Assembly (NCBI GenBank): GCA_039796575.1 | Contig: JBDKJP010000010.1 | Location: 1 to 55,704, forward strand | DNA: 55,704 nucleotides | Reading direction: 5' to 3' | Source: UBA668 sp039796575 | Lineage (GTDB): Bacteria; Actinomycetota; Acidimicrobiia; Acidimicrobiales; Ilumatobacteraceae | Part shown: positions 1 to 8,794 of the stretch, piece by piece | Layout: each line of letters opens with the position of its first letter | Numbering within the stretch: the first letter of the stretch is position 1 | The notes under the pieces: generated by a model | Seen by the model: the letters and a program-made list of their open reading frames with translations, nothing else | Told to the model about the DNA's origin: nothing | Database searches by the model: none | Translations under genes and position numbers: made by a program

Positions 1-2
1 TG

Positions 3-860
3 CAGCTGCTCGACCTGCGCGGTCGGTGGCGCCTGGCCGACCGTCGCCGCGTGGCCACCACCTACGTCACGTTCGTGGTGGGCGTCATCGGGTTCCAGCT
101 CCTGCTGCCCAGCTCGCTCGCCCCGTCGTACGACGACGCCGGGCTGCACCAGGTGTGGCGCAAGCTGCAGGGCGCGTACCGGTTGAACTTCGCCGACCAG
201 CTCGGCATCCCGGGGTTGCGCGGCGTGTGGCTGCTGCTGGCGGTGCTGCTCGTGCTCGCCGGCATCGTGGTGCGGTTGTGGCGTGCGCCGTCGATGGACG
301 CGCCGTTCGTGGTGGTGGCCGTCGGCTCGATGACCATCGCCGGCATGATCCCCGCCGTCTCGGGCCGGTACCTGATGACCGCCACGCCGTTCGCCGTGTA
401 CTTCGCGGCGCAGGCGCTCGCCGCCACTCCGCTCCCCCGCCACGCCGGCCGCTGGGTGGCAGTGGCCGCGCTCGCGCTGCTCACCACGTACCACCTGCCG
501 AAGGTGGCCGACGCGACCGAGCAGATGCGCGACCTGCGCGCGAAGGGCCTCGACCTCGCCGACGGGCCGGAGCAGCCGTATGCGCAGGCGGCCTGGCAGG
601 CCGTGCGCACGTACACCCACCAGGACGACGTGGTGGCCTTCTTCAAGGTGCGCGCCCTCACGCTGTACACCGATCGCCGGGGCGTGCAGTCCACGCCGCT
701 CGACGTGGTGCAGCAGCGGGCCGACTACTTCCTCATGCGTCGCGGCTTGACCAGTGGCCAGCCGCTCGTGTCGGAAGCCGAGGGCACCGACCTCGGGTGG
801 ACCGTGGTGTGGAGCGACGACGACTGGGTGTTGTGGAAGGTCGGGGCGGCACCGGGGTGA
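3..860 (+). CDS. C-terminal part of a polytopic membrane protein, 5' end outside the window
   Basis: The reading frame is open from the first bases of the window, so the gene begins upstream; the GTG at 51 is internal rather than a convincing start. What remains (about 285 residues) holds several hydrophobic segments near YVTFVVGVIGFQLLLP, GVWLLLAVLLVLAGIVV, FVVVAVGSMTIAGMIPAV and VAVAALALLTTYH. A soluble C-terminal domain of about 100 residues ends in a WTVVWSDDDWVLWKV strand. This layout, membrane helices followed by a short globular tail, resembles GT-C type glycosyltransferases (PMT/ArnT-like), but the N-terminal catalytic loop is missing from the window, so the assignment is only a guess. 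The stop lies 24 nt before the tesB-like gene. Confidence 0.6.
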   Translation, partial: QLLDLRGRWRLADRRRVATTYVTFVVGVIGFQLLLPSSLAPSYDDAGLHQVWRKLQGAYRLNFADQLGIPGLRGVWLLLAVLLVLAGIVVRLWRAPSMDAPFVVVAVGSMTIAGMIPAVSGRYLMTATPFAVYFAAQALAATPLPRHAGRWVAVAALALLTTYHLPKVADATEQMRDLRAKGLDLADGPEQPYAQAAWQAVRTYTHQDDVVAFFKVRALTLYTDRRGVQSTPLDVVQQRADYFLMRRGLTSGQPLVSEAEGTDLGWTVVWSDDDWVLWKVGAAPG

Positions 861-884
861 CGACCCTGCGAGAATGGCGGGCGC

Positions 885-1736
885 ATGACTGCTCTCGACG
901 AACTCGTGGACCTGCTCGATCTGGAGAACATCGAGGTGAACATCTTCCGAGGTGTGTCGCCCGACGAGAACCGCCAACGCGTGTTCGGCGGCCAGGTGGC
1001 CGGGCAGGCGCTCGTGGCCGCCACCCGCACGGTGGAGGTGGGCCGCCACGTGCATTCGTTGCACGCGTACTTCCTGCGCCCCGGCGACCCGACCGTGCCC
1101 ATCCTCTACGAGGTCGACCGCATCCGCGACGGCAAGAGCTTCAGCACCCGCCGCGTAGTGGCCATCCAGCACGGGCGGGCCATCTTCAACCTGCAGGCCA
1201 GCTTCCACATCCCCGAGGACGGCCCCGACTACCAGCCGCCGATGCCGCTCGACGTGCCGGCGGCCGACACGCTGCCCGATTTCAAGACCCGCATGGCGCC
1301 GTACCGCGAGCGGATGGGCGAGTGGTACGACCGGCCGCGCCCCATCGATCTGCGTCACATCGACGGTGACCCGTTCAGCCGCCAGGGCAAGGTGTCGTAC
1401 GGCCAGAAGGTGTGGCTGCGCGCCGACGGCACGCTGCCCGACGACCCCACGCTGCACGCCTGCATCGTCACCTACGCGAGCGACATGACGCTGCTCGACA
1501 CCACGGTGCTGCCGTTCGGCCTGTCGTGGGAGACGCCCGGCATGCAGATGGCGAGCCTCGACCACGCGATGTGGTTCCACCGTCCGTTCCGTGCCGACGA
1601 CTGGTTGCTGTACGACCAGCACCCCATCTCCACCGGCGGCGCCCGCGGCCTCGCGGGTGGTGCCATCTACACCGCCGACGGCCACCTCGCCGTGAGCGTG
1701 GTGCAGGAGGGCCTCGTGCGGGTGGCGCAGCGATGA
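885..1736 (+). CDS. tesB: Acyl-CoA thioesterase II (TesB family)
   Basis: The 283-residue product has the double hotdog layout of TesB-type thioesterases, which hydrolyse medium- and long-chain acyl-CoA to free fatty acid and CoA in the cytoplasm. The N-terminal hotdog carries the family signature FGGQVAGQALVAA followed by HSLHAYFLRPGD. The C-terminal hotdog carries the TLDHAMWFHRPFRADDWLLY-like segment (here ASLDHAMWFHRP) and ends with a typical VVQEGLVR strand. Length matches the family (about 280-290). The ATG at 885 has a weak GAGAAT hexamer nine bases upstream and no clear Shine-Dalgarno sequence. Its TGA overlaps the ATG of the next gene (ATGA), so the two are probably co-transcribed although they are not functionally related in any obvious way. 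Confidence 0.92.
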   Translation: MTALDELVDLLDLENIEVNIFRGVSPDENRQRVFGGQVAGQALVAATRTVEVGRHVHSLHAYFLRPGDPTVPILYEVDRIRDGKSFSTRRVVAIQHGRAIFNLQASFHIPEDGPDYQPPMPLDVPAADTLPDFKTRMAPYRERMGEWYDRPRPIDLRHIDGDPFSRQGKVSYGQKVWLRADGTLPDDPTLHACIVTYASDMTLLDTTVLPFGLSWETPGMQMASLDHAMWFHRPFRADDWLLYDQHPISTGGARGLAGGAIYTADGHLAVSVVQEGLVRVAQR

Positions 1737-2974
1737 GGCGCACCCTCGTCGGGACCGCCGTCGCCGGCGTGCTGCTGCTGGCCGCGTGCTCGAGCGAAGA
1801 GGAGGTGCTCACCTCCACCACCGCGACCACGGTCGCCGACACCACCACCGAGACGGTCGCGCCAGAGACCACCACGGGCGACACGTTGCCCGAGCGCACA
1901 CTGCCGCCCACCACCTCCACGACACCGCTCACCGAGGGGTCGGTCACGTTCACTGCGTTCGCCGACGGCATGGTGCGGCCGGTCGATTCGGCCACGCGCG
2001 ACTACGTCACATGGGTGGTGGCGCAGCAGGACGGTCGCATCGTGCCGTTCACGGCCGGCACCGTGGGCGAACCGTTGCTCGACCTGTCCGATCAGATCAC
2101 CTCGGAGAACGAGCAGGGGCTGCTCGGGCTGGCGTACCACCCCACTCGGCCGTTCCTCTACGTCGACTACACCGACCTCGCCGGCGACACGGTGGTCGCC
2201 GAGTTCGCCGTGAACGACGACGGCTCGATCGATGCCGCGTCGCAGCGCACGGTCATCACCGTCGACCAGCCGTACGCGAACCACAACGGCGGCAAGATCA
2301 CGTTCGGCACCGACGGCATGCTCTACATCGGCCTCGGCGACGGCGGCGCCGGCGGCGACCCCGAGCGCCGGGCGATGGACCTCTCGTCGCCGCTCGGCAA
2401 GATCCTGCGCATCGACCCGCTCGGCTCGGGCTACCAGCCGTACTCGGTGCCGCCCGACAACCCGTTCGTCGGGGTCGACGGTGCACGTCCCGAGATCTGG
2501 TCGTACGGGCTGCGCAACCCGTGGCGCTTCGCGTTCGACCCGAGCACCGACGACCTGTGGATCGGCGACGTCGGCCAGGGCGACTGGGAAGAGGTGAACG
2601 TGGCGCTCGCCGCCGACGGCGGCGGCCGTGGCGTGAACTTCGGGTGGAGCGCACTCGAGGGCACGCACCCGTTCAACGCCGACCAGTCGGGCGAGGGCTC
2701 GCAGTTGCCGATCTGGGAGTACCAGCACGGTGACGACGGCTGCTCGGTGAGCGGCGGCACCGTCTACCGCGGCAACGCCGTCCCGTCACTCGTCGGGTGG
2801 TACGTCGTCACCGACTACTGCTCGGGCAAGGTGTGGGCACTGCAGGCCGACGGCACTGTCGTCGTGCTCGGCACGGTGACCGGCAACCCCAGTGCCATCG
2901 TCACCGGGCCCGACGGCGAGCTGTACGTGCTGGCCCACTCCGAGGGCGTGGCGTACCGCATCGACCCGGCCTAG
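1733..2974 (+). CDS. PQQ-dependent aldose sugar dehydrogenase-like lipoprotein
   Basis: The 413-residue product is a predicted lipoprotein: it starts MRRTLVGTAVAGVLLLAAC with the lipobox cysteine at about residue 19. A Thr-rich linker of about 45 residues precedes a six-bladed beta-propeller of the glucose/sorbosone dehydrogenase (GSDH) family. Family motifs visible are EQGLLGLAYHP, NHNGGKITFGTDGMLYIGLG, LGKILRID and SYGLRNPWRFAFDP. These enzymes oxidise aldose sugars outside the membrane using PQQ; no PQQ biosynthesis genes are in this window, so cofactor supply is unproven. The start overlaps the tesB stop by four bases. A short self-complementary stretch followed by TTTT lies just after the stop. 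Confidence 0.88.
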   Translation: MRRTLVGTAVAGVLLLAACSSEEEVLTSTTATTVADTTTETVAPETTTGDTLPERTLPPTTSTTPLTEGSVTFTAFADGMVRPVDSATRDYVTWVVAQQDGRIVPFTAGTVGEPLLDLSDQITSENEQGLLGLAYHPTRPFLYVDYTDLAGDTVVAEFAVNDDGSIDAASQRTVITVDQPYANHNGGKITFGTDGMLYIGLGDGGAGGDPERRAMDLSSPLGKILRIDPLGSGYQPYSVPPDNPFVGVDGARPEIWSYGLRNPWRFAFDPSTDDLWIGDVGQGDWEEVNVALAADGGGRGVNFGWSALEGTHPFNADQSGEGSQLPIWEYQHGDDGCSVSGGTVYRGNAVPSLVGWYVVTDYCSGKVWALQADGTVVVLGTVTGNPSAIVTGPDGELYVLAHSEGVAYRIDPA

Positions 2975-3019
2975 TACGACAGTCGCGCGACTTTTCCCGC
3001 CCGCACGCCGCGTGGGGCG

Positions 3020-3025
3020 TAGGGT
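3020..3025 (+). promoter_or_regulatory. Putative -10 element of a leaderless promoter (TAGGGT)
   Basis: TAGGGT lies seven bases before the ATG at 3033, with no Shine-Dalgarno sequence between them. The position predicts that transcription begins at or next to the start codon. Confidence 0.5.
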
Positions 3026-3032
3026 GCCGACC

Positions 3033-4256
3033 ATGAGGGGCCGACGGGTCGTCCCGGTGCTGCTGGCACTGGCGCTGGTGGGCTGCTCGAGCGACGTCAC
3101 CGACACCGCGCCCACTGCGCCGGCGTCGAACGCGCCCGACACGGTGAGCGACTCGACCGAGGCGAGCGCCACCACCGACCCGTCCCCGACGGATGAACCG
3201 ACCACGAGCTCGACGGTGCCGACCATCGACGACCTCCCGGCGACGTACTCCACCGCCGACCTCCCGCTCGACGCGACGTGCGCGATGACACCGGTGCCCG
3301 CCGATGGCCAGACCACGTTCGTGTTCGAGGGCAAGCTGTGGGCGCTGGATGGCGCCGGTGCGTTCAGCTGCCTGGCCGACCTGGACGGCCGCAACCCGAG
3401 CTGGATCCAGTGGAGCCCCGACGGCGACGAGGTGGTCATCGGTCCCGATGTGCTGCTGCGCGACGACGGCCGGTTCGTGGAGACCGGCTACTTCCCCGAC
3501 AACCGCGCGCTGCGTTGGTCGGAGCCCACGGGCAAGGCGCTCATCGCACCGAACGCGCAGACCGGCAATCTCATCTGGCGCAACGCGCACGACAGCAGTG
3601 ACCGCATCGACGTCTCGTTCATGGAGCGCACCACTGCCGCCGTGTACCACCCGGCCGGAAAGCACATCGTGGCGGCCGGCCAGGGCGCCGACGGGTTGGG
3701 CGAGGGCATCTTCCTCGCCAGCAACCGCGGCGCGAACCCCACACGCCTCGGTTCCATCGAGCACGGCGAAGTGACCGGGCTGGCGTTCGATCCCGGTGGC
3801 GACTCGTTCACGTTCCTGCACACGCACCCCGACGGCACCACCGAGGTGCACCGTTACACGCTGCCGTTCAATCAGCTCGAGACGCTCGCCGTGTACACCG
3901 GCGAATCGGCCACAGGACTGGTCACCAGCTCGTCCGACAACGGCGCGGCCGCGTGGGTGGTGGCACACAGCACGAACGGCAACCGCGTGGAGCTCATCAC
4001 TGCGTCGCGCTTCGAGCCGGTGCGCATGGCGCTGCCCACCGAGTCGGTGTTCACGCCACTGTCGTGGCTGCCGGGCGACCGGCTGCTCGTGGGCGCGCAG
4101 CCGGTCGGCGCGACGGGCGCCGAGGCGTACGACGTGTGGCAGTGGTCGAACGGGCAGTCGACACGCGTGATCGACGGCGTGCAGGCGGCCGCGGCGCGAG
4201 CGCCTCACGCCCCCTTCGTGGAGCTGAACATCATCCCCGGATCGGGGTTCGGTTGA
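3033..4256 (+). CDS. Secreted lipoprotein with TolB/WD40-like beta-propeller
   Basis: The 407-residue product begins MRGRRVVPVLLALALVGCSS, a lipoprotein signal with the lipobox cysteine near residue 18. An acidic Thr/Ser/Pro linker follows. The rest is made of short repeats of the type NPSWIQWSPDGDEVVIG and EVTGLAFDPGGDSFTFLH, which resemble TolB/PD40 propeller blades, so I read it as an extracytoplasmic propeller that binds a ligand or another protein. No catalytic signature is visible. The ATG at 3033 is supported by a TAGGGT hexamer at 3020-3025, seven bases upstream, consistent with a leaderless transcript. It is separate from the preceding PQQ dehydrogenase gene by 58 nt. Confidence 0.8.
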   Translation: MRGRRVVPVLLALALVGCSSDVTDTAPTAPASNAPDTVSDSTEASATTDPSPTDEPTTSSTVPTIDDLPATYSTADLPLDATCAMTPVPADGQTTFVFEGKLWALDGAGAFSCLADLDGRNPSWIQWSPDGDEVVIGPDVLLRDDGRFVETGYFPDNRALRWSEPTGKALIAPNAQTGNLIWRNAHDSSDRIDVSFMERTTAAVYHPAGKHIVAAGQGADGLGEGIFLASNRGANPTRLGSIEHGEVTGLAFDPGGDSFTFLHTHPDGTTEVHRYTLPFNQLETLAVYTGESATGLVTSSSDNGAAAWVVAHSTNGNRVELITASRFEPVRMALPTESVFTPLSWLPGDRLLVGAQPVGATGAEAYDVWQWSNGQSTRVIDGVQAAAARAPHAPFVELNIIPGSGFG

Positions 4257-4268
4257 TGACCTCCATCT

Positions 4269-4284
4269 CCGGCCGGTCGGCCGG
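4269..4284. terminator. Short GC-rich hairpin between convergent genes
   Basis: The 16-base palindrome CCGGCCGGTCGGCCGG sits in the 62-nt gap between two convergent genes (stops at 4256 and 4319). It can form a six-base stem with a four-base loop in either transcript. There is no U-run, so it is only a plausible bidirectional terminator. Confidence 0.35.
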
Positions 4285-4318
4285 GCACCACCACTGCACT
4301 CGCTGAGCCCGAGACGCG

Positions 4319-5701
4319 TCAGGCGACGCGTTCGAAGTGCACCTCGCGACGCTCCGGGTCGGCACGCACCAGCTTCACCCTGCACTCGTCGCCCGGGTGC
4401 AACCCCTTCGCCTTCACCTTCGCCACCACGCCGATCTCGGTGAGCTGGATCTTGCTCACCTCGTCGTCGTCCTCCACCACCACCGCCGGGTAGGTGTGGC
4501 CCTCCTGGCCCTCCAGCATCACCGCTTCGGCGAGGTCGATGACGGCGCGTTCGATCTGGTTGCTCTTCGATGCAGCACGCGCCATGGCGGCAGGCAGGTT
4601 CGGCAGCGCGGCCTGCACCGCCTCGGGCACCTCGCGACCGTTGGCGACCGCCAGCACGGTGGCCACCACGTACCGATCGGCCAACCGACGCAACGGCGCC
4701 GTGGCGTGCGCGTAGGTGGCCGCGACGGCCGAGTGCCACGGCACCACACCGTCGGTGTGCGTGACGTACTCCGCGCCACCACCGGCCCGGCGCACCGCCA
4801 GCATGAACGCGGCATGACGCGGGTCGTTCGCGTCGAGCGTGCGCGCGTACACCTCGAGCGGCTGGTGCTTCGGCCAGTCCATGCCGAACGCGTGCGCCGT
4901 GTGCCGCAGTCGGCGCACCGCACGTTCGTCGGGGTCGGGCATCACGCGGAACAGGCCGACGCCGGCGCCGACCATCGCCTGCGCGACGGCGAGGTTGGTG
5001 GCCAACGAGAGCGCAGCGTTCGCGGTCTCGCTGGCCAGGCGCGGCCGGAACGAGAGCTTGTAGCCGTGCGTGTTGCGTTCCACCACCTGCTCCGGCGGAT
5101 CGACCGGTGCCGCGCCACGCGCCACCTCGGCGGCCTCCACGCGACGGGCGAACTCGGCGAACTCGGGCGGCAGCTCCGACGGCTGCACCGTGTCGTACGC
5201 CAGCTTCGCCCGGGTGCGCACCACGGCCCGTTCGGCGCCGTCGAGGCGCGCGGTGCCGTCGGGGCCGACACGCACGTGGAACACCACCGCGGGCCGTGGA
5301 CCGTCGGGCAGCAGGCTGGCAGCACCCTCCGAGAGCACCGGCGGATAGAGCCCCGCTCTGCCATCGGGGAGGTACAGGGTCATCGCGCGCTGCCAGGCCT
5401 CCGTGTCGATCGGGTCGCCGTCGCGCACGAACCAGTTCACGTCCGCGATGGCGTACTGCAACAGCAGATCGTCGCCGGCGGACGACAGCGCGAAGGCCTG
5501 GTCGAGGTCGGTGCTGGTGGCCGGGTCGAGCGTCACGAACGGCACGTCGGTGCGATCGACGTGCTCGGACGGCTCGCGCCGTGCCGCGTCGTCGGCGGCC
5601 TGCAGCACCGCGTCGGGGAACTCGAGCGGCATCTGGAACTGGTGGCGGATCTGCGCGATGCCCGCATCGTGTGCGTGCGTGGTGTCGCGCAGCGACCGCA
5701 T
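4319..5701 (-). CDS. RNB-domain 3'-5' exoribonuclease (RNase II/R family, short form)
   Basis: The 460-residue product is a short RNB-family exoribonuclease that would degrade RNA processively from the 3' end in the cytoplasm. The catalytic aspartate cluster is visible as LDPATSTDLDQAF at about residues 57-69; three of the four family aspartates are present and the fourth is Gln. The family motif HATAPLRRLADR near residue 355 matches the conserved HxTSPLRR segment. The N-terminal cold-shock domains of RNase R are absent, and the C-terminal ~60 residues look like a small S1-like barrel (GDECRVKLVRADPERREVHF). The start codon overlaps the P450 stop by one base (TGATG), so it is probably the last gene of a minus-strand operon. 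Confidence 0.88.
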   Translation of the reverse strand: MRSLRDTTHAHDAGIAQIRHQFQMPLEFPDAVLQAADDAARREPSEHVDRTDVPFVTLDPATSTDLDQAFALSSAGDDLLLQYAIADVNWFVRDGDPIDTEAWQRAMTLYLPDGRAGLYPPVLSEGAASLLPDGPRPAVVFHVRVGPDGTARLDGAERAVVRTRAKLAYDTVQPSELPPEFAEFARRVEAAEVARGAAPVDPPEQVVERNTHGYKLSFRPRLASETANAALSLATNLAVAQAMVGAGVGLFRVMPDPDERAVRRLRHTAHAFGMDWPKHQPLEVYARTLDANDPRHAAFMLAVRRAGGGAEYVTHTDGVVPWHSAVAATYAHATAPLRRLADRYVVATVLAVANGREVPEAVQAALPNLPAAMARAASKSNQIERAVIDLAEAVMLEGQEGHTYPAVVVEDDDEVSKIQLTEIGVVAKVKAKGLHPGDECRVKLVRADPERREVHFERVA

Positions 5702-6930
5702 CAGAACACGACGGGGATGTTGCGCGGGCCGCGCACCTGGCCACCCGCCCAGGTGACGAGCGCGGGGTCCTTCAGCTCGAACTCGGGGATGCGGGTGATG
5801 AACTCCTCGATCGCGACACGCAGCTCCATGCGGGCCAGGTTCGAGCCGGCGCAGCGGTGAATGCCGGCGCCGAACGCGACGTGCCGGTTGTTCTCACGGT
5901 CGAGGATCACCTTGTCGGGATCGGGGAACTGATCGGGGTCGCGGTTCGCGGCCGGGAAGTTCATCAGCACGCGGTCGCCCGCCTTCATCGGGCAGCCGTT
6001 GAACTCCACGTCGTGCGAGAGGCGGCGGGCCATGGTGACCGGCGCGTACGCACGCAGCAGCTCCTCGATGGCGGTGGACCACAGGTCCTTGTCGGCGCCG
6101 AGGAGGCGGCGACGGTCGTCGGGGTGCGTGGCGAGGTGCCACATCGACGAACCGATCGACGACCACGTGGTGTCGATGCCGGCGATGAGCAGCAGGGCGC
6201 ACATGCCCATCACCACTGGACGCTCGATGGGCTTGCCGTCGTGCTCGGACTGCAGCAGCTCGCTGATGAAGTCGTCGGTGGGGTTGGCGATGCGCTCGTC
6301 GAGCGCGCCGTTGAGGTACTGCAGGATGCCGGTGATGCCGCGCATGCGCCGCTCGGCGTCGTTCGCGAACTCGAGCACGTCGCGCACCCACTCGGTGAAC
6401 GTCGACGACATCGACTCGGGCACGCCGAGGATGTGCGCGATGACGCGCACCGGGATCTGCTGCGCGTACTCGGCCGCAGCATCGACCTCGCCGCGGGCGA
6501 GGAAGCCGTCGACGAGCGTGCGGCACAGGTCGCGGGTGAACACCTCGTACTCGGCCACGCGGGCCGGGCTCATCGTGGGCAGCACCAGTCGGCGCGTCCA
6601 GGTGTGCAGCGGCGGGTCGCTGCTGATGGGCGGCAGGCCGGCGGCCAGCAGCGGCGGCGGGCCGTCGGGGTCGCCCACGCCGGCCGGCGGGGGCACCACC
6701 GAGATGCCGTTGCCCGACGGGAAGTCGAGGATGTTGCGGGCGATCTCGGTGACGTCGTCGTACTTCGTGGGCAGCCACGAACCGCCCCAGCGCTCGGTGC
6801 GGGCGATGGGGCACTGGTCGCGCAACTCGTCCCAGATGGGGAACGGGTTGTTGATGTACTCCGGGTCGAAGATGTCGTAGTCGGTGGCCCAGTCGCTCAC
6901 CGGCGGCGTGGAGGGCTGCGTGTCCGTCAT
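5701..6930 (-). CDS. Cytochrome P450
   Basis: The 409-residue product is a soluble bacterial class I type P450, which needs an external ferredoxin and reductase; neither is visible nearby. Diagnostic motifs are the I-helix AGIDTTW, where oxygen is activated, the K-helix ExxR in EELLRAYAPV, and the heme-binding loop FGAGIHRCAGSNLAR with the thiolate cysteine. The start at 6930 (MTDTQPSTPP) is the first reasonable one; the frame remains open upstream into mreB on the same strand, but there it reads the wrong frame of that gene. Substrate cannot be deduced; an N-terminal EYINNPFPIWDELR pattern is common among actinobacterial fatty acid or sterol/terpene P450s. It lies 47 nt downstream of the mreB-like gene. 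Confidence 0.93.
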   Translation of the reverse strand: MTDTQPSTPPVSDWATDYDIFDPEYINNPFPIWDELRDQCPIARTERWGGSWLPTKYDDVTEIARNILDFPSGNGISVVPPPAGVGDPDGPPPLLAAGLPPISSDPPLHTWTRRLVLPTMSPARVAEYEVFTRDLCRTLVDGFLARGEVDAAAEYAQQIPVRVIAHILGVPESMSSTFTEWVRDVLEFANDAERRMRGITGILQYLNGALDERIANPTDDFISELLQSEHDGKPIERPVVMGMCALLLIAGIDTTWSSIGSSMWHLATHPDDRRRLLGADKDLWSTAIEELLRAYAPVTMARRLSHDVEFNGCPMKAGDRVLMNFPAANRDPDQFPDPDKVILDRENNRHVAFGAGIHRCAGSNLARMELRVAIEEFITRIPEFELKDPALVTWAGGQVRGPRNIPVVF

Positions 6931-6977
6931 GTCACACAGACTGCCAGAAGTGTGGCGGCCACTGCATGTCGAGCGGT

Positions 6978-7985
6978 TCAGGGACGGCGGGCACCCATGA
7001 ACATGGTCTTCAGCGCGTCGTAGTGCTCGATGCAGTGCCCCGCACCCATCACGACCGCCTCGAGCGGCATGTTGCTCATCTTCACCGGCACCTGGGTCTC
7101 GCGCTCGATGCGCGGCGCGAGGCCGCGCAGCAGACCGCCGCCACCCACGAGGTACATGCCGCGCACGAGGAAGTCCTGCGCCAGCTCGGGCGGCGCCTTC
7201 GCCAGGCAGCGCACCACGGAGGCGATGATGCTGGACACCACGTCCTCGATGGCGAAGCGGATCTCCTCGGGCGTGAGCACCACGGTCTTCGGCAGGCCGG
7301 TCATCAGGTCGCGACCGCGCACCTCGGCCTGGCTCTCGTCGTCGGTGGGCGCCGCCGAACCGATGGCCATCTTCACTTCTTCTGCCGTGCGCTCGCCGAT
7401 GGCGATGCCGTGCTCGCGGCGCACGTACGCCTGGATGGCCGCGTCGATGTCGAAGCTGCCGACGCGCACCGCTTCGAGCGCCACCACGCCGCCGAGGCTG
7501 ATGACCGCGGTCTCGCTGGTGCCACCGCCGATGTCGATGACCATGTTGCCGACCGGCTCGTCGATGGGCAGGTCGGCGCCGATGGCGGCGGCCATGGGCT
7601 GCTCGATGAGCTGCGCATCGGCCGCACCGGCGCGGCGCGCCGCGTCGGTGACCGCACGGCGTTCGACCTCGGTGATGGCCGACGGCACGCAGATGACCAC
7701 CTTCGGCCGCGTGAACCGACTGACGCCGACGCGCTGCAGCAGCAGGCGGATCATGCGCTCGGTGATCTCGAAGTCGGTGATGGCGCCACCGCGCAACGGC
7801 CGCACCGCGACGATGTAGCCGGGGGTGCGGCCGATCATCTGCCACGCCTCGCGGCCGGTGGCCAGCACCTCACCCGTCTGCCGGTTGAGGGCGATGACGG
7901 ACGGCTCGTTGAGCACGATGCCGCGGCCCTTCATGTACACGAGCGTGTTGGCCGTGCCGAGGTCGATGGCGAGGTCGCGTGCCAT
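6978..7985 (-). CDS. mreB: Rod shape-determining protein MreB (actin-like ATPase)
   Basis: The 335-residue product is a bacterial actin that assembles membrane-associated filaments guiding lateral cell wall synthesis. Motifs in order: phosphate-1 loop DLGTANTLVYMKGRGIVLNE, the VPSAITEVERRAV segment, the IEQPMAAAIGADLPI segment, phosphate-2 loop MVIDIGGGTSETAVI, and the adenosine motif MYLVGGGGLLRGL. Length matches MreB (about 335-345). No mreC, mreD, pbp2 or rodA gene is next to it; its neighbours are moaE, a small membrane protein and a P450, which is unusual. It follows the small membrane protein by three bases. Confidence 0.93.
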   Translation of the reverse strand: MARDLAIDLGTANTLVYMKGRGIVLNEPSVIALNRQTGEVLATGREAWQMIGRTPGYIVAVRPLRGGAITDFEITERMIRLLLQRVGVSRFTRPKVVICVPSAITEVERRAVTDAARRAGAADAQLIEQPMAAAIGADLPIDEPVGNMVIDIGGGTSETAVISLGGVVALEAVRVGSFDIDAAIQAYVRREHGIAIGERTAEEVKMAIGSAAPTDDESQAEVRGRDLMTGLPKTVVLTPEEIRFAIEDVVSSIIASVVRCLAKAPPELAQDFLVRGMYLVGGGGLLRGLAPRIERETQVPVKMSNMPLEAVVMGAGHCIEHYDALKTMFMGARRP

Positions 7986-7988
7986 GGT

Positions 7989-8183
7989 TCAGTTGCCCTG
8001 GCCTTCCTGCTGGTTCGAGTCGGGGGGCCGCACGCGGTCCATCACTTCGCGACGCGCCTCGGGCGACAGCGCGTCGATGTGGCGGCGGAAGCTCGCCACA
8101 CCCGGCTCCTGGTGCGGTTTGCGCATCACGATGACGAGCACCGCGAGCACGACCACGACGATGGCGACGAGGACCCAGATCAC
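7989..8183 (-). CDS. Small single-pass membrane protein of unknown function
   Basis: This 64-residue product starts with one hydrophobic segment (IWVLVAIVVVVLAVLVIVM, residues 2-20) followed by a charged soluble tail with SFRRHIDALSPEARREVMDR and a Gln/Gly-rich end. I do not recognise the family. The GTG start at 8183 overlaps the stop of moaE by four bases (GTGA) and its own stop lies three bases before the mreB start, so it is translationally coupled between them. The tail helix might contact MreB or another cytoplasmic partner at the membrane, but that is speculation from position only. Confidence 0.7.
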   Translation of the reverse strand: MIWVLVAIVVVVLAVLVIVMRKPHQEPGVASFRRHIDALSPEARREVMDRVRPPDSNQQEGQGN

Positions 8184-8686
8184 GTGCGGCCGCCACCTGC
8201 GGTGGGCACCGTGGCGGGCGCCACCGGAGCGTGCGCACCCGTGCCCCAGTCGGCACCGTCGGCCCACACCTCGTGCTTCCAGATCGGCGCGCTGGCCTTC
8301 AACGCGTCGATGGCATAGCGCGCCGCCTCGAACGCCTCGGGCCGATGCGGTGCGCTGACGCACGCGAGCACGCTGCTCTCCATCAGGTCGAGCCGACCGA
8401 CGCGGTGCAGCAGCGCGACACGACCCGTGTGCGGCCAGCGGGCGCGGAGCTCGCGTTCGATGGCCTCGAACGCCGGCACAACCTGCGACTCGTAGGCCTC
8501 GTAGGTGAGGTGCTGCACGTCGGTGCGCTCACGACCGTCCTCGTCGACGGCATGGTCGCGCACCGTGCCGCTGAACAGCACCACCGCGCCGCACTGCGGC
8601 TGGAGGCACCAGTCGTACACGTCGCCGACCGGCAGGACCGACTCGGTGAGACCGAGCCACGAGTTGCCGTCGGCGGGAGCGTGCAC
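8180..8686 (-). CDS. moaE: Molybdopterin synthase catalytic subunit (MoaE)
   Basis: The 168-residue product matches MoaE, which transfers sulfur from MoaD-thiocarboxylate to precursor Z to form the dithiolene of molybdopterin. Family motifs are GAVVLFSGTVRDH, LTYEAYESQV, RVALLHRVGRLDLMESSV and the active-site region APIWKHE with the catalytic lysine. The GTG at 8686 is preferred because a TACCAT hexamer lies eight bases upstream; a longer frame to 8737 exists but would add an Arg/His-rich stretch unlike MoaE. No moaD or other moa gene is in this window. Confidence 0.9.
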   Translation of the reverse strand: MHAPADGNSWLGLTESVLPVGDVYDWCLQPQCGAVVLFSGTVRDHAVDEDGRERTDVQHLTYEAYESQVVPAFEAIERELRARWPHTGRVALLHRVGRLDLMESSVLACVSAPHRPEAFEAARYAIDALKASAPIWKHEVWADGADWGTGAHAPVAPATVPTAGGGRT

Positions 8687-8694
8687 AATGCCGC

Positions 8695-8700
8695 ATGGTA
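8695..8700 (-). promoter_or_regulatory. Putative -10 element of a leaderless promoter for moaE (TACCAT)
   Basis: TACCAT on the minus strand ends eight bases before the GTG at 8686. It supports that start codon and predicts a leaderless mRNA for the moaE-mreB-P450-RNB gene series. Confidence 0.45.
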
Positions 8701-8779
8701 GCCGTCGGCGGTGCGAGTGCCACGATGCCACCGTCACCGCAGGTCAGCCGCGCGATGCCCCTTGTGGTCGGTTCGTCAC

Positions 8780-8785
8780 TAACCT
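8780..8785 (+). promoter_or_regulatory. Putative -10 element of a leaderless promoter (TAACCT)
   Basis: TAACCT within CTAACCTGCC lies nine bases before the GTG at 8795. The same CTAACCTGCC string occurs just before the GTG of the GH2 gene at 53535. Confidence 0.45.
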
Positions 8786-8794
8786 GCCCCCTTC

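Noticed and set aside
2981..2992. AGTCGCGCGACT followed by TTTT as a terminator after the PQQ dehydrogenase gene
   Set aside because: The palindrome leaves only a four-base stem once a loop is allowed, too weak to call.
2901..5744. A very long open frame on the minus strand running beyond the RNB exoribonuclease gene
   Set aside because: It is antisense to the beta-propeller lipoprotein gene and has Arg/Ala/His-rich composition typical of a GC-rich shadow frame; no domain is visible.
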